Shown: positions 41,836-52,220 of the stretch, piece by piece | How the letters are laid out: every line of letters starts with the position of its first letter | How positions within the stretch are numbered: position 1 is the stretch's first letter | Source: Branchipolynoe longqiensis | Taxonomy: Eukaryota; Annelida; Polychaeta; Phyllodocida; Polynoidae | Direction: 5' to 3' | NCBI GenBank assembly: GCA_030323885.1 | Contig: CM059199.1 | Coordinates: forward strand, 1,169,923 to 1,233,922 | DNA: 64,000 bases | Position numbers and translations under genes: made by a program | The notes under the pieces: generated by a model | The model's database searches: none | The model's input: only the letters and a program-made list of their open reading frames with translations | Told to the model about the DNA's origin: nothing

Positions 41836-41930
41836 TGTGTGACATGACGGCAGCTTCAGCTGTTATGTGGAAGGTGGTTTCATTTCGACACAGATGCCGT
41901 TTGTCGTGTTTTTTTTGCGCATGAAGCCTT
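41836..41930. mobile_element. M3-related end fragment
   Basis: GTGGTTTCATTTCGACACAG ATGCCGTTTGTCG matches 47540-47590 and 49360-49415 (GGTTTCATTTCxGTGC..ATGGCATTTGG ... GCCTGAACC.TTCAT). Confidence 0.6.
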
Positions 41931-41937
41931 TATATAT

Positions 41938-42178
41938 CAAGAGTTCTGGTGCAAACCCCTGAAAACGACAATCACACAAATGTGATAGACATTGGAATCA
42001 AACCTTCAAAAATTCATTTTTAGATTCCTATTTTTTTGTTCATTGCTCCATTATCATTACATCACAAGAAAAGTGGAATTAGTGAGAATTAAAATTACTT
42101 TCAAGTAAAAATCTTTTATTTGACTTAAGATTGTGGATTTGTATTTACGGGGTTTTGTGGCTGAACTCTTCAGATTAA
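41938..42178. mobile_element. M3 MITE
   Basis: CAAGAGTTCTGGTGCAAACC at left, GTTTTGTGGCTGAACTCTTC at right (consensus TIR GAAGAGTTCAGGCGCAAAAC). Internal GGAATCAAACCTTCAAAAAT and AGAAAAGTGGAATTAGTGAG are shared with other M3 copies. Confidence 0.85.
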
Positions 42179-42419
42179 AGGTGCTAAGCAATTTGGGACA
42201 AAACTTTGTCCATAGTAACGATCAACATACTATCTGCTTATGCATTTGCTCAGGATAAACTGATTTGTTTTCTACATGGTGTTTCATAACCCCAATAGAA
42301 TACATATTGATTTGAAGGAAATGTCCTTGTGTTTTCAGTGTAACCGTTTCTGTGCTGTTTTGTGTCAATCATTACAATCGACAAGAAAAAAAAGAGTGAT
42401 CACCTTTTGAGACAGACTC

Positions 42420-42420
<1 letters not shown>
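42176..42420. mobile_element. M4 MITE, left end trimmed
   Basis: TTAAAGGTGCTAAGCAATTT ... GTGATCACCTTTTGAGACAG. About 245 bp, almost identical to 62827-63082. It abuts M3 on the left and a (TA)n run on the right. Confidence 0.88.
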
Positions 42421-42452
<32 letters not shown>

Positions 42453-42568
42453 TACATATATGCATATATGTATGTATATATATACAGATTTTGCATATAT
42501 AATAATATATATACCGTCTATATAGTTATACACATATATACACATAATATATATATATATATATATAT
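42420..42568. repeat. (TA)n/(CATATA)n microsatellite
   Basis: Interrupted TA repeat lying between MITEs M4 and M5. Confidence 0.9.
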
Positions 42569-43040
42569 GAGTCAGCCTCACGAAAACGGGCCAATCGGTG
42601 GTCAAGTGAAGATGTCGGCATCGCAATTCTTAAAAGTGTAGTGCATTTCTTTGTTTCATATTAAATTATCCTCGAAACAAATAAGGTTGTTGTATTTTCT
42701 CAACCTTTACATTCAGTATAAATTTAAGGACTTTCCAACATCTCTGTCAATGCTAAACTATAATTATACCAATTGATGCCGACATCCAATGATTGACGCC
42801 GACAACTTTAACAGATATCGGCGTCGCAACTCTTAAAGTTTCATGCATTTCTTTGTTTTATATTAAATTATCCTAGAAACAAATCAGGATGTTGTATTTT
42901 CTCGACCTTTACATTCAGGATAAATTTAAAGACTTTCCAACACCTCTGTCAATGCTAAATTATAATTATACCGATCGACGCCGACATCCATGCTCGACGA
43001 CAACTTTCACCAATTGACCTCTTTTCGTGATCCTGACCCA
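42569..43040. mobile_element. M5: TIR element with internal 203-bp dimer
   Basis: GAGTCAGCCTCACGAAAACG at left pairs with CTTTTCGTGATCCTGACCC at right. The core is two direct copies of a 203-bp unit starting at 42611 (GATGTCGGCATCGCAATTCT) and 42814 (GATATCGGCGTCGCAACTCT). Both ends abut TA microsatellites. No coding capacity. Confidence 0.82.
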
Positions 43041-43144
43041 TATATATATATATATATCCATAGATACTATATTATTATATATGCAGAATCTGATATATTA
43101 TTATAACATATACAATTACATTATATATTAAATAACCAATAAAA

Positions 43145-43480
43145 CACACTGCAATTATTCTCCGGCGGAGGAGGCGGGGGCTGAGACAAACCTGGTATAC
43201 TACGTTTACCCTGTAGAACCGAGTGAGTGTTGTCTGTTCACCACTCTGTTCTCAGCGTATATGTATTCTATCAATATCATCGACCAGTCTCCCCGGCACA
43301 CGAGGGCCGAGCCGCCCCGCTCCTCCCGGCGGGGCAGACCGCCACTAGGGCCGTCACTCGGTGGGTGCCTTTGACCGCGTCCTGTCAATTCCTGTATATA
43401 GTCACGTGCTTCAACTCTCGGACCTCCGGCGTGCATTGTTACTCCAGCATTCTCTCACGCCATTGAGCTATTTTGATCAC
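43145..43480. other. Isolated GC/CpG-rich unique segment
   Basis: CpG-rich segment (GAGCCGCCCCGCTCCTCCCG, GGACCTCCGGCGTGC) including CACGTG at 43403-43408. A 76-codon minus frame starts MHAGGPRVEARDYIQELTGR and shows no recognisable domain. It could be a CpG-rich regulatory patch or an ancient exon; not decided. Confidence 0.25.
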
Positions 43481-43489
43481 TGGGTATTT

Positions 43490-43545
43490 TGGTTTTTCTG
43501 TCTTTTCTATCTCTCTCTTCTCTCTCTCTCTGTATGTTACTCCCT
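43490..43545. repeat. (TC)n tract
   Basis: CTCTCTCTTCTCTCTCTCTC simple sequence next to a SINE-C tail. Confidence 0.8.
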
Positions 43546-43550
43546 GTGCC

Positions 43551-43703
43551 TCCCCAACCTCTGCCAATTTGGATTTCCACCGCTGTGTATAACTTACAGT
43601 GTCATCAAAGGGCAGTTGCTCTCATACCATGTCTATGTGGTGTGGGAGGTTAAGAATCCCTAGGGTCGGTAAAAGTGTAGGCTCGGGCTTTCTATCGACA
43701 AAC
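43551..43703 (+). mobile_element. SINE-C 3' part
   Basis: ACCTCTGCCAATTTGGATTT, ACTTACAGTGTCATCAAAGG, TCATACCATGTCTATGTGGT and CGGGCTTTCTATCGACAAA match the SINE-C at 61574-61834. The tRNA-like head is missing. Confidence 0.85.
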
Positions 43704-43764
43704 TGTCTAATGGTGATAACAAGTCTATTCAGACTTATCCATGATAGGCAGTATAAATCTTCAA

Positions 43765-44080
43765 GAGAATGTGTCTCTCTGTCGCTCTCTATCTCTCTGT
43801 TACTCTCTGTCTGTCTCTGACACTCTGTCTCTCTCTATGTTGCTCTCTCGCTATCTCTCCCCCTCTCGCTCTCTCTCTGTTACTCTCTCTATCTGTGTCT
43901 ATGTCTATCTGTTACTCGCTGTCTGTCTCTCTCTGTCGCTCTCTCTATGTCGCTCTCTCTCGCTCGCTCTCGCTCTCTCCGCTACTCTCTCTATTTGTCT
44001 CTCTGTCTGTCTGTGTTACTCTCTGTCTGTCTCTATCTGTCGCTCTCTCTCTCTCCCTATGTCGGTCTCTCGCTCTCAAT
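43765..44080. repeat. CTCTCTGTC-type minisatellite
   Basis: CTCTCTCTGTCTGTCTCT array with period near 10 bp; Leu/Ser/Cys-rich frames are artefacts. Confidence 0.9.
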
Positions 44081-44167
44081 GCATGTATAATGTCATATTA
44101 TGCATTTCGTTGAGTAGAATAAGGAGTCTTACTTCGTTTCTGGTAGATGCATGTGCTACTGGGATTT

Positions 44168-44491
44168 ACTGACTGATTGTTGGAGTTTTACATCTTGGCA
44201 ACATCTAAGGTCATATTAGGATGGGTACCGACTTGTGACAGTGCGCACTCATGGCGACTTTACAGTGCTGCCCCACTGGGAAATCAGGCTGCCAGCACCA
44301 TGACCCAATATCCCACCCAGTCACATTATCCTGACACTGAGTCAAACAGTCCTTGCCCTATCCTGTTAATGCCAAGCGCCAGGCTAGGAAGTGACAGATT
44401 ATAAGTCATTGGTTTGAGTCGACTGGGAATCAAACTCACGATCTTCCGCCACATGAGGCCTGCAGTCTACTCATTCAGCCACCGCGTCCAG
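44168..44491 (-). mobile_element. SINE-A, tail type A2, GC-rich head variant
   Basis: Head TGGACGCGGTGGCTGAATGA on the minus strand, tail AAACTCCAACAATCAGTCAG. Flanked by TACTGGGATTT (44157-44167) and TACTGGGTTTT (44492-44502), an 11-bp duplication with one mismatch. Confidence 0.9.
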
Positions 44492-44504
44492 TACTGGGTT
44501 TTGA

Positions 44505-45010
44505 AGAAAAAACATTAGCTGTATCTAAAGCGACAATATGTGAAGGTTGGTGAGGGAATGTGGCCCCTGAGATACACATGGGTGCAGCACGACCGACATG
44601 ACTAGTCGTAATTACTCCTCGTTACTGGCAATTGGCTTATTTGGACGTCACAAGGCTGACAGGTCAGAAGGTCACTCCTCGAGGATACCCCACATTGATT
44701 ACCCTCCCCCTCCATACACACATACATCTGTATGTGTGTGTAAACATGTTATAATACAGGGACTTGTAAAAATAGAAGAGAGTGATCTCAGATTTACGTC
44801 TGCCATATGGAGGCATTGGTACAAACTACTGTATGTAGACCAACATTTCGATATTGGTTAGTATGGGAGTATTCTTACTATTACTTATATCCTATTCACA
44901 GTAATTTTTATATCTACCTACTATGGACCAAATTATGTAACTATTATAATCCTGAGTCTGAAATAAAGAATTGAATTGAATTGAATATTGCTATATACAT
45001 TTTCTATATA
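44505..45010. other. Unassigned sequence
   Basis: No recognised repeats apart from a (TTGAA)n-like stretch near 44965. Confidence 0.4.
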
Positions 45011-45026
45011 TATGTAGATATATATA

Positions 45027-45203
45027 TGACGAGTTCAGGCGCAAAACTACGTAAACGACAATCCAAAAATGCTATTAAAATAGCAGATTTGTACCTGAAA
45101 ATAATTTTAATTCTCAGTAATTCCACTTTTCTTGTGATGACATGATAATAGAGCAATGCACAACAAAGAATGAATTTTTCTTTTAAATCACTTTTTGGGG
45201 GTT
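45027..45203. mobile_element. M3 MITE, one half
   Basis: GACGAGTTCAGGCGCAAAAC, ATAACAGATTTGTACCTG-like sequence and TTCTCAGTAATTCCACTTTT CTTGTGATGA, then broken near GGTTTGAATCC. It follows a (TA)n run. Confidence 0.75.
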
Positions 45204-45339
45204 TGAATCCTATGCAGATCAGTACCTAACTTGTATATGTACTAGTACTACTACAATTAAACTAGGTATGTGTTTCAGTTTTGATAATTTGATACTATCA
45301 TAAAGCCATGCATCCTGAATGTAATCCGACTAGGTTACT

Positions 45340-45661
45340 ACCGTATATGTATGTCCCAGTAGAAGCATGCTACCCAATAGAAGCACACCCCCCATTTCAA
45401 AATTGAAAGCATGCACAAATTTACGATTATATTCAGACTGAATGCACATAAAATACGACAATCCCACTTTATTTCAGAGCCACGACAAAAACAAATCAAA
45501 ATTCATGATCATATTCAGACTGAATGCACATAAACTAAGACAATCCCACTTTATTTCAGAGGCACGACAAAAACAAATCCATGAAATTCGTTAACTTTGA
45601 ATAGACGCGCATCCATGTGTCTGCACTTGCGCAGTGCGCGTCTATTGGGACATATATGGTC
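45340..45661. mobile_element. M7: TIR element with internal 85-bp tandem dimer
   Basis: ACCGTATATGTATGTCCCAG TAGA at left pairs with TCTATTGGGACATATATGGT at right. The core is two copies of TTCAGACTGAATGCACATAA, CAATCCCACTTTATTTCAGA and CACGACAAAAACAAATC, about 85 bp apart (45430 and 45515). Confidence 0.65.
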
Positions 45662-45664
45662 AGT

Positions 45665-46090
45665 TATCTTCCTATGCATCGCTTAATAATTGATCAATTC
45701 TCATTTGTATCACATCTTACGCTCAAAATGTGTGTGGATATCTGTGATTGTGCCTGGCTGGAAGACCAGAACCTTGGCAGAGACACAAAATAATTGAGAA
45801 CAGTAAGCATTGCCTTCCTAATTTACATATGTACTAGTAAATCTAGCTATGTGTTCCGGTTTTGAAAAGTGATATTTTCATCAGACTATTCTTCTTTAAT
45901 ATAATACTAATCTACCTACTCGATTGTGTCCTCACAAACTAATTGATAAATTCTCATATACATAACATCTTACGCACAAGAAGTGTGTGGATAACTGTGA
46001 TGATGCATGGCTAGAAGACCAGTGCTTTGGCGCAGACACAAGATAATTCAAAGGAATAAATATTTACTGGTACAAGGAAAATAGTTGATA
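45665..46090. repeat. ~265-bp diverged direct duplication
   Basis: AATTGATCAATTCTCATTTG, CACATCTTACGCTCAAAATG TGTGTGGAT and GGCTGGAAGACCAGAACCTT (45685-45800) recur as AATTGATAAATTCTCATATA, ACATCTTACGCACAAGAAGT and GGCTAGAAGACCAGTGCTTT (45935-46050). Confidence 0.7.
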
Positions 46091-46210
46091 AACACTAGTT
46101 CTTCTGGAGTGTGCTACATGGCCCTAGGTTGAGGCGGCCCAACACCGACAGATTCACCGACCTCGTGTCTGCTGTGTCCCGGTTAGCGGCAAGAAGTTGT
46201 GGTGTTTAAT

Positions 46211-46893
46211 GGTGCATGTCCCATGACTTAGTTTAGACCATTTTAATGAGAGTAATTAATATATTACATTAATACCCAGGCGCGGTGGCCGAATAATTAG
46301 AGCACGGGCATCGCGTGCGGGTGATCAGGAGTTTGGTTCCCAGTCGAGTCAACCCAATGACTTATAAAATTGATACTTGTCGCTTCCTATAGCCTGGCGC
46401 TTAGCATTGATAGGATAGGGCAAATACTGGTTCGCGTACTGTCAGGATAATGTGACTGAGTGGGATATCGGGGCATGATGTCAGCTGCCTGATTATCCAG
46501 TGGGGCAGCACTGTAAAGTCGCCATGAGTGTGCACTGTCACAAGTCGGTACCCGTCCTGATATGACCTTAGATGTTGGCAAGTTGTAAAAGTCCAACAAC
46601 CAATGAACCAACATTAAATTGGTTGTTATTCTCTACCTGACCTTAGCTTGAAATCAATCTTATTTTAAATGGCTAAGTTTGGAGATATTTGAAGTGGAAA
46701 TATATCAAATTTAGTTTTGGCAAGCACGCCAAATGTTTGACACCATAAGCTTCGGCAGTAACATGTTCTTTTAAATTGACTTTGTATTTAGTCCCTTCTA
46801 CATCGCACCAAATGCTTAATAATTGCATCATTATCGAAATTAGATATATAGAATCAATTCCAGATAATTGTTGTTGTTTTGGAAATGTGCTGC
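46211..46893. mobile_element. M1 MITE split by a SINE-A
   Basis: Left part (46211-46271) resembles the start of M1 (GCATGTCCCATGACTTAGTT, AATATATTACATTAA). The right part (46611-46893) carries TTGTTATTCTCTACCTGACC, TTTTGGCAAGCACGCC and AGATATATAGAATCAATTCC. Confidence 0.72.
46272..46610 (+). mobile_element. SINE-A (A2, GC-rich head) inserted in M1 with TSD
   Basis: Head CAGGCGCGGTGGCCGAATAA, B-box region AGTTTGGTTCCCAG (mutated), full body and tail to GTTGTAAAAGTCCAACAACC. ACATTAA at 46265-46271 and 46611-46617 is the target-site duplication. Confidence 0.9.
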
Positions 46894-46934
46894 GTTTCTT
46901 CCGGCAGGGATGAAATTCGCACCACTGACCCAGT

Positions 46935-47125
46935 TTAGCGCTGCATAGTCCGATGGCATTTTCTAAGACAACAAAAAATCATTTAGATTTGAAGGGTTCA
47001 GACGCAAAAATCAAGAAATCCATTTCTTTTGTTTTCTGTAAAATAAAAGGCATTGTTCTGCTTTCAAGTTAAAGTCTGTCAATTTGATATTGAGTAGGGC
47101 ATTTGTACTTTAGTCGATGTGGCAA
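46935..47125. repeat. M1 end fragment and a second repeat
   Basis: GCGCTGCATAGTCCGATGGC (46935-46955) is an isolated M1 end. AGTTAAAGTCTGTCAATTTG ATATTGAGTAGGGCATT (47068-47105) recurs at 49240-49275. Confidence 0.6.
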
Positions 47126-47126
47126 T

Positions 47127-47481
47127 TTAAAGCTGCATAGTCTGATGAAATATCAAATTTTCAAAACGAAACCAATTATCTAGATTTGATTTTACATATC
47201 TAACTTAGATACTGATGCACTTATTAAGCATTTGTTTCTGCGTAGAAGGAAATATTGAGGCAATTTAACAGAACCTGTGACTGTAGAAGTCTATGGTGTC
47301 AGAGTTTTGGCAAGCTTGGCAAAACTAATTTTCCATGTTTGCACTTAAAATATCTCAAAGGTTTACCATTTAAAATAAAGGTAACTTTGAACTAATGTAA
47401 ATTAGATACTAGTGATCGATCTAATATATTTATCTCAGAAAAAATACAGAAATTCTAAACCATCGGACTATGCAACTTTAA
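47127..47481. mobile_element. M1 MITE, full length
   Basis: TTAAAGCTGCATAGTCTGAT ... CATCGGACTATGCAACTTTAA; near-consensus copy. Confidence 0.93.
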
Positions 47482-47494
47482 GTGGATTTGATTA

Positions 47495-47597
47495 TTGGAA
47501 TGAAGACAGCGTTAGGTTAAATGTGATTGTCATTGTTTCATTTCGGCCCAGATGCCATTTGGGTGGGGTTTCTTTTCACCTGAACCCTTCATTTGAT
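47495..47597. mobile_element. M3-related end fragment
   Basis: GTTTCATTTCGGCCCAGATG CCATTTGGGTGG ... TCACCTGAACCCTTCATTTG; related to 41836-41930 and 49325-49418. It is the target of the SINE-A that follows. Confidence 0.6.
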
Positions 47598-47919
47598 GTT
47601 GTTTGTTGTTGTTTTACGTCCTAGCAACATCTAAGGTCATATCAGGACGGGTACCGACTTGTGACAGTACGCACTCATAGCGATTTTATAGTGCTGCCCT
47701 ACTGGGAAATCAGGCCACCGGCACCATGACCCGATATCCCACTCAGTCACATTATCCTGACACCGAGCTAACCAGCCCTTGGCCTATCCTAATAATGCCG
47801 AGCACCAGGCTAGGAAGCAACAAGTATCAACTTTTAAGTCATTGGTTTGACTCGACCGGGAACCGAACTCGCGAACTCGCGATCTTCTGCATGCGAGGAC
47901 TGTGCTCTACCGCGCCCGG
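47598..47919 (-). mobile_element. SINE-A (A2) with perfect 17-bp TSD
   Basis: Near full-length minus copy; head CCGGGCGCGGTAGAGCACAG (A-box segment partly deleted), tail CGTAAAACAACAACAAACAA C. TGAACCCTTCATTTGAT occurs at 47581-47597 and again at 47920-47936, a perfect 17-bp target-site duplication diagnostic of LINE-driven retroposition. Confidence 0.95.
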
Positions 47920-48179
47920 TGAACCCTTCATTTGATCCTGAATATCAAACTTATATACTGGTCCACTTATTAATCACGTGGTGTTGCATCAAAGGGAGAT
48001 GCTGGGGCTACTTAATCGAACTAGACCCTGGAAACGCTGGGGCTACTTAATCGAACTAGGCCCTGAAGTCATTTCTGGCGAAATTGTGACGTGTTTGCCA
48101 AAATTCACTCCACTCGTCCATACTTTCTCACTTCAAATATGTCCAAAGTTAGCCATTTATGATATCAGTTATTTCAAAC

Positions 48180-48534
48180 TTAAAGCTGCATAATCCGATG
48201 AAGCATCAAATTTTCAAAACCAAAATAAGTAGCTCAATTTGATTCTACATATCTAACTTAAATACTGGTGAACTTGTTAAACATTTGTCACCGCAGAGAA
48301 GGGAATACTGAGGCAATTTAATAGAACCTATCACTGCAGAAACCTATGGTGTCAGAGTTTTGGCAAGCTTCCCAAAATTAATTTTCCATGTTTGCAGTTC
48401 AAATATCTCAAAAGTTTACTATTTAAAATAAAAGTAACTTTAAACTAATGTAAAGTAGATACTAGTGATCGATCTAATATATTTATCTCTGAAAAATTAC
48501 AGAAACTCAAAACCATCAGACTATGTAACTTTAA
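48180..48534. mobile_element. M1 MITE, full length
   Basis: TTAAAGCTGCATAATCCGAT ... CATCAGACTATGTAACTTTAA; centre GGCAAGCTTCCC. Confidence 0.92.
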
Positions 48535-48568
48535 GCAACGTCGATGATAGAAATCTACCGAATATAGT

Positions 48569-49073
48569 CTGCGATGTAGAACTGTTTTGGCCCTGCGCCA
48601 ACAGTTCTACACTGCAGACAGTATGCATGACCTTTTTACTAAGGTAAAACAGGAAAACATTTTAGCCTTTTTGAGGGCAGCTGGACTGTACCACCTCATA
48701 TAATTTCCTAAATAGATTCTATCAATTATTAATACAACTTTTCTTTTTCTATGGGAATTTGTTTCACTTGACCACAAATATATGATTGTGAGCTTTCTAA
48801 TTTAGTGAGTGTCTATTGGCACATAATTGATTGTCTGCTTTTACATGTAAAAGCGATGGTTTGAACAAAAAAACTAACATTTCTCGCCGTGACCCCTTAT
48901 TCACCACATTCTACTAATTACTCCTTGTGTTGCTTATTTACTTGCACTCAAGCAAAAATGAGAGACAAATAAGTGTTCACGCTTCCTGTCTACCATTCGC
49001 TATATCGCGATATCGCTATGCTGCCGACACGGCGTAAAGCAACCACCAATCAATCAATCAATCAATCAGTTAG
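48569..49073 (+). mobile_element. Retroelement E with (AATC)n tail
   Basis: Begins with a palindrome (CTGCGATGTAGAACTGTTTT GGC / GCCAACAGTTCTACACTGCAG) and continues through ACCTTTTTACTAAGGTAAAA and TGTAAAAGCGATGGTTTGAA. It ends GCCGACACGGCGTAAAGCAA CCACCAATCAATCAATCAAT. Matches 9442-9905 in reverse, plus ~110 bp extra (48905-49020) that also occurs at 34575-34660. Confidence 0.8.
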
Positions 49074-49324
49074 CTAAAAACATCTCAGAAACTGAAAACG
49101 GTCGGAGTTTGTAGGTTTACTTATCGCAATGAGTCATCGGACCCTTGGAATACTGTCCCAAAGCGGTACCATATATGCAGGCACCTAAACTAAGCAGATT
49201 GTCACATAGGCACAGTTATATTTTATTGTTGGGCTTTCCAGTTAAAGTCTATCAATTTCATATTGAGTAGGGCATTACTATAGGAGATATGGCGGTTTTT
49301 GCAAAGAAATTAATTTCATTATCA

Positions 49325-49418
49325 GAATGATGTCAGGTTCAGCTCTCATAGTCTCATGTCGTAGGCATGGTTTCATTTCTGTGCTTATGGCATTTGGTTT
49401 TGGCGCCTGAACCATTCA
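49325..49418. mobile_element. M3-related end fragment
   Basis: ATGATGTCAGGTTCAGCTCT, GGTTTCATTTCTGTGCTTAT GGCATTTGG and TTGGCGCCTGAACCATTCAT. Confidence 0.6.
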
Positions 49419-49572
49419 TATATATTCATATATATTCATATATATTCATATATATTCATATATATTCATATATATTCATATATATTCATATATATATTCA
49501 TATATATATTCATATATATTCATATATATTCATATATATTCATATATAATCATATATATTCATACATATTCA
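49415..49572. repeat. (CATATATATT)n minisatellite
   Basis: Regular 10-12-bp units of CATATATATT between two M3-type ends; Ile/Tyr/His frame is an artefact. Confidence 0.92.
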
Positions 49573-49576
49573 TATA

Positions 49577-49825
49577 TGAAGAATCATGCGCAAAACCCTG
49601 TAAACGCCGATCCATAAAATTGAGCTAAACATTGGAATCAAACCTTCAAAATGTATTTATTTTGTAATTCCTACTTTTTTGTTCATTGCTCCATAATCAC
49701 GTGATCATAAGAAAAGTGGAATTAGTGAGAATCCAAAATTATTTTCAGGTAAATATCTTTTATTTAAACTACATTTTTGGATTTCATTTATATGGTTTTG
49801 CGCCTGAACTGTTCATTTATATATT
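49577..49825. mobile_element. M3 MITE, full length
   Basis: GAAGAATCATGCGCAAAACC CTGTAAACGCCGATCC ... TGGTTTTGCGCCTGAACTGT TCAT; shares GGAATCAAACCTTCAAAATG and AGAAAAGTGGAATTAGTGAG with 41938-42178. Confidence 0.88.
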
Positions 49826-50307
49826 TATCCATATAGATTTATATGTTATATATACGTGTATGTGTATATATATATTCGTATAACTTTGTATGTTAATGGT
49901 AGCATTTCAATACCAATGACCTAACATGACCTTGGGTACTTACTACTTTACCCGACTGTTACCTCTACAATTGCAGGTCCTTCTTGCGTCCATAAATGTC
50001 ACCAATATGACTTTATTAATGGGGGCCGTCTTACGATATTTGTTTCAGTATACAAGATCCCGTCAGATGGATGATATATTACCTCCGTGTAGATGACCGT
50101 TTTGTCGTAATATATAGCAAATATATATATATATGCATTGATTATTTAAATATGTACGACTCACCCAAGGTGGGTGGGTGGGGTGAGTGAGGTGGGGGCA
50201 CCTTAACGTTAAAATGCTCGTAACTATACTGAATATCGCCTCCCATATATATCCCTTAAAGTTGCATAGTCTGCTGAAGCATAACAATTTCATAGGGAAA
50301 GCAATTA

Positions 50308-50807
50308 CAGTATAACCCCGTTAAACCAAGCTCGGTTAAACCAAACGATCGGTTAATCCAAACTTTTTTCAGCGGCCCAGCTAAATACTACCATTTATCA
50401 TATAAAAAAAGTTGCGTAAACCAAAGTCGGTTAAACCAAATTATTGGTTAATCCAAACAATAGTGTCAGTCCCCAGGCCACTTCCGGTATGGTTAAACCA
50501 TACTTTCATGTGGTTTTAAGGTCATCTGAGACCCCACCAACTATTTAATATGATAAATGGTAGTATTTTGCCCGGCCGCCAGAAAAAGTTTGGATTAAGC
50601 AATCGTTTGGTTTAACCGAGCTTGGTTTAAGGGGTTATACTGTATAGACATAAAAAAAACTATAATCAAAGTGTCCACATACATTGTATATTACATTCAT
50701 AATGCACCCGCGTTTTTGCCAAAGCCAAGTTAATGTCGAAGCCAAAGCTCAGTTAAACCAATGATCGGTTAATCCAAGCAAATTTCTATGGGCTCTTCAA
50801 GTTAATT
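50308..50807. mobile_element. P2 pogo/Tigger-like MITE inside M1
   Basis: CAGTATAACCCCGTTAAACC ... GGTTTAAGGGGTTATACTG (to 50642), then the same ~165-bp extension as at 37182-37356 (TTGTATATTACATTCATAAT GCACC, CCAATGATCGGTTAATCCAA). Confidence 0.88.
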
Positions 50808-50846
50808 TGCCACCTTTTCACTTCAAATATCTCCAAAGTTAACCCT

Positions 50847-51201
50847 TTAAAGCTGCATAGTCCGATGAAATATCAAATTTTCAAAATAAAACCAATTATC
50901 TAGATTTGATTCTACATATCTAACTCAATACTGATGGACTTAGTAAGCATTTGTTTCTGTGTAGAAAGCAATACTGAGTCAATTTAACAGAACCTGTTAC
51001 TGCAGAAGTCTATGGTGTCAGAGTTTTGGCAAGCTTGCCAAAACTAATTTTCCATGTTTGCACTCAAAATATCTCAAAAGTTTGTCATTTAAAATAAAAG
51101 TAGCTTTGAACTAATGTAAAGTAGATACTAGTGATCGATCTAATATATTTATCTCAGAAAAAAATACAGAAATTCAAAACCATCGGACTATGCAACTTTA
51201 A
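50847..51201. mobile_element. Inner M1 MITE inserted into M1 at TTAA
   Basis: Full-length near-consensus copy. Removing it with one TTAA restores the outer M1 sequence CCCTTTAAAATAAAC, matching the family consensus CCATTTAAAATAAAAG. This is direct evidence that the insertion duplicated TTAA (or TA). Confidence 0.93.
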
Positions 51202-51534
51202 AATAAACTGTCCTTCGAGCTAAAGTAAAGTCGATTATTAAATATGAATATGTACTATATTTGTCGAAGAAATTTGCAGAAACTCACAAACATCAGACTA
51301 TCCAACTTTAGCCTTAAAGTTCAGTTTAGGCATCGCATTTTTTAAACTTAACCCTATTTTTGTTCCTAGATACCCAACTTAAAACGTGGTGTACTATCAC
51401 AGGGGCGCCATTTTGGGCATTTTCCTACAGTTTCCTTATCCTGTACTATACGGCTATACTTGAAAATGGATAATGAAAGATATTTAGCATTTTGCTGTGC
51501 ACACATATGCAATGGGTCTATATAAAAACAACAA

Positions 51535-51838
51535 GTATATTAAATTGATCTTTATCGTTACTTTAGGTTAAACCAACTTTTATTATAAATGGATAACATG
51601 GGAGATATTTAAGATGAAACTATTTCAAAGTAATATTGGTGTACAGATTGAAATTCTGATCTCATATCATTCAGCAGTAAATAGTAATAGGTTCAACAAA
51701 TGTTATTCCCTTTTCCCTCCTAGTAGCAACAAGTGTTTAAGAAGCATGCCAGTATCTAAGTAGGACATATAACATTAAACCGATATAAATGTGCTGGTTT
51801 TGAAAATGTGATCTTTTCATCGGAGTATTCAGCTTTCA
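51535..51838. mobile_element. Degraded M1 MITE
   Basis: TTGATCTTTATCGTTACTTT, GGATAACATGGGAGATATTT, ACAAGTGTTTAAGAAGCATG CCAGTATCTAAG and CTTTTCATCGGAGTATTCAG. Confidence 0.65.
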
Positions 51839-52002
51839 GGTGAAGTAGATTACAAAGATCAACATAATAGATTTGTCTATTTAATATTGCAGCAATTGAA
51901 AGCCCTTGGGTTATTTATGTAGCGATGCCCTAGCATGGTAGCAACAATTTGAGAATATCAGGAAACAATTTGAAGAGTTCAGGGGGAAACCCCGTAAACG
52001 CC

Positions 52003-52206
52003 GAGCGGTGTAGCTAGGGATACACGCATACGCCAAAAGGTCCACATCGTTTTGTCAACAACAACAACAAAATAAAAATAAGATAGAGAGGGGGGGTTAC
52101 TTAGATATGATTTCATATTCGGAAGGGTGTGACGCCATAAGCAGCCCCCTAAGCCCCCTGCCGAAATTAGGAGTACACATTGTTAAAGATCTAGCTACGC
52201 CACTGA
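52003..52206 (-). mobile_element. M6 element, inverted copy
   Basis: TAGCTAGGGATACACGCATA CGCC, GGTCCACATCGTTTTGTCAA, TAAGCCCCCTGCCGAAATTA and ATCTAGCTACGCCACTG are the reverse of the copies at 54776 and 56177. Confidence 0.75.
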
Positions 52207-52220
52207 TGCCAATCTGAATA

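Larger units (their letters stand above)
50256..51311. mobile_element. Outer M1 MITE, split by P2 and by another M1
   Basis: Pieces at 50256-50307 (TTAAAGTTGCATAGTCTGCT), 50808-50850 (CACTTCAAATATCTCCAAAG) and 51198-51311 (AAATAAACTGTCCTTCGAGC ... CATCAGACTATCCAACTTTA) line up as one interrupted M1. Confidence 0.85.

Noticed and set aside
43206..43436. 76-codon minus frame in GC-rich DNA
   Set aside because: Could be an exon, but stops are rare in CpG-rich sequence by chance and no domain is recognisable. Listed only as a GC-rich segment.
46387..46614. 75-codon minus frame resembling several others (LDFYNLPTSKVISGRVPTCD)
   Set aside because: Recurs wherever a SINE-A A2 copy lies; it is SINE sequence.
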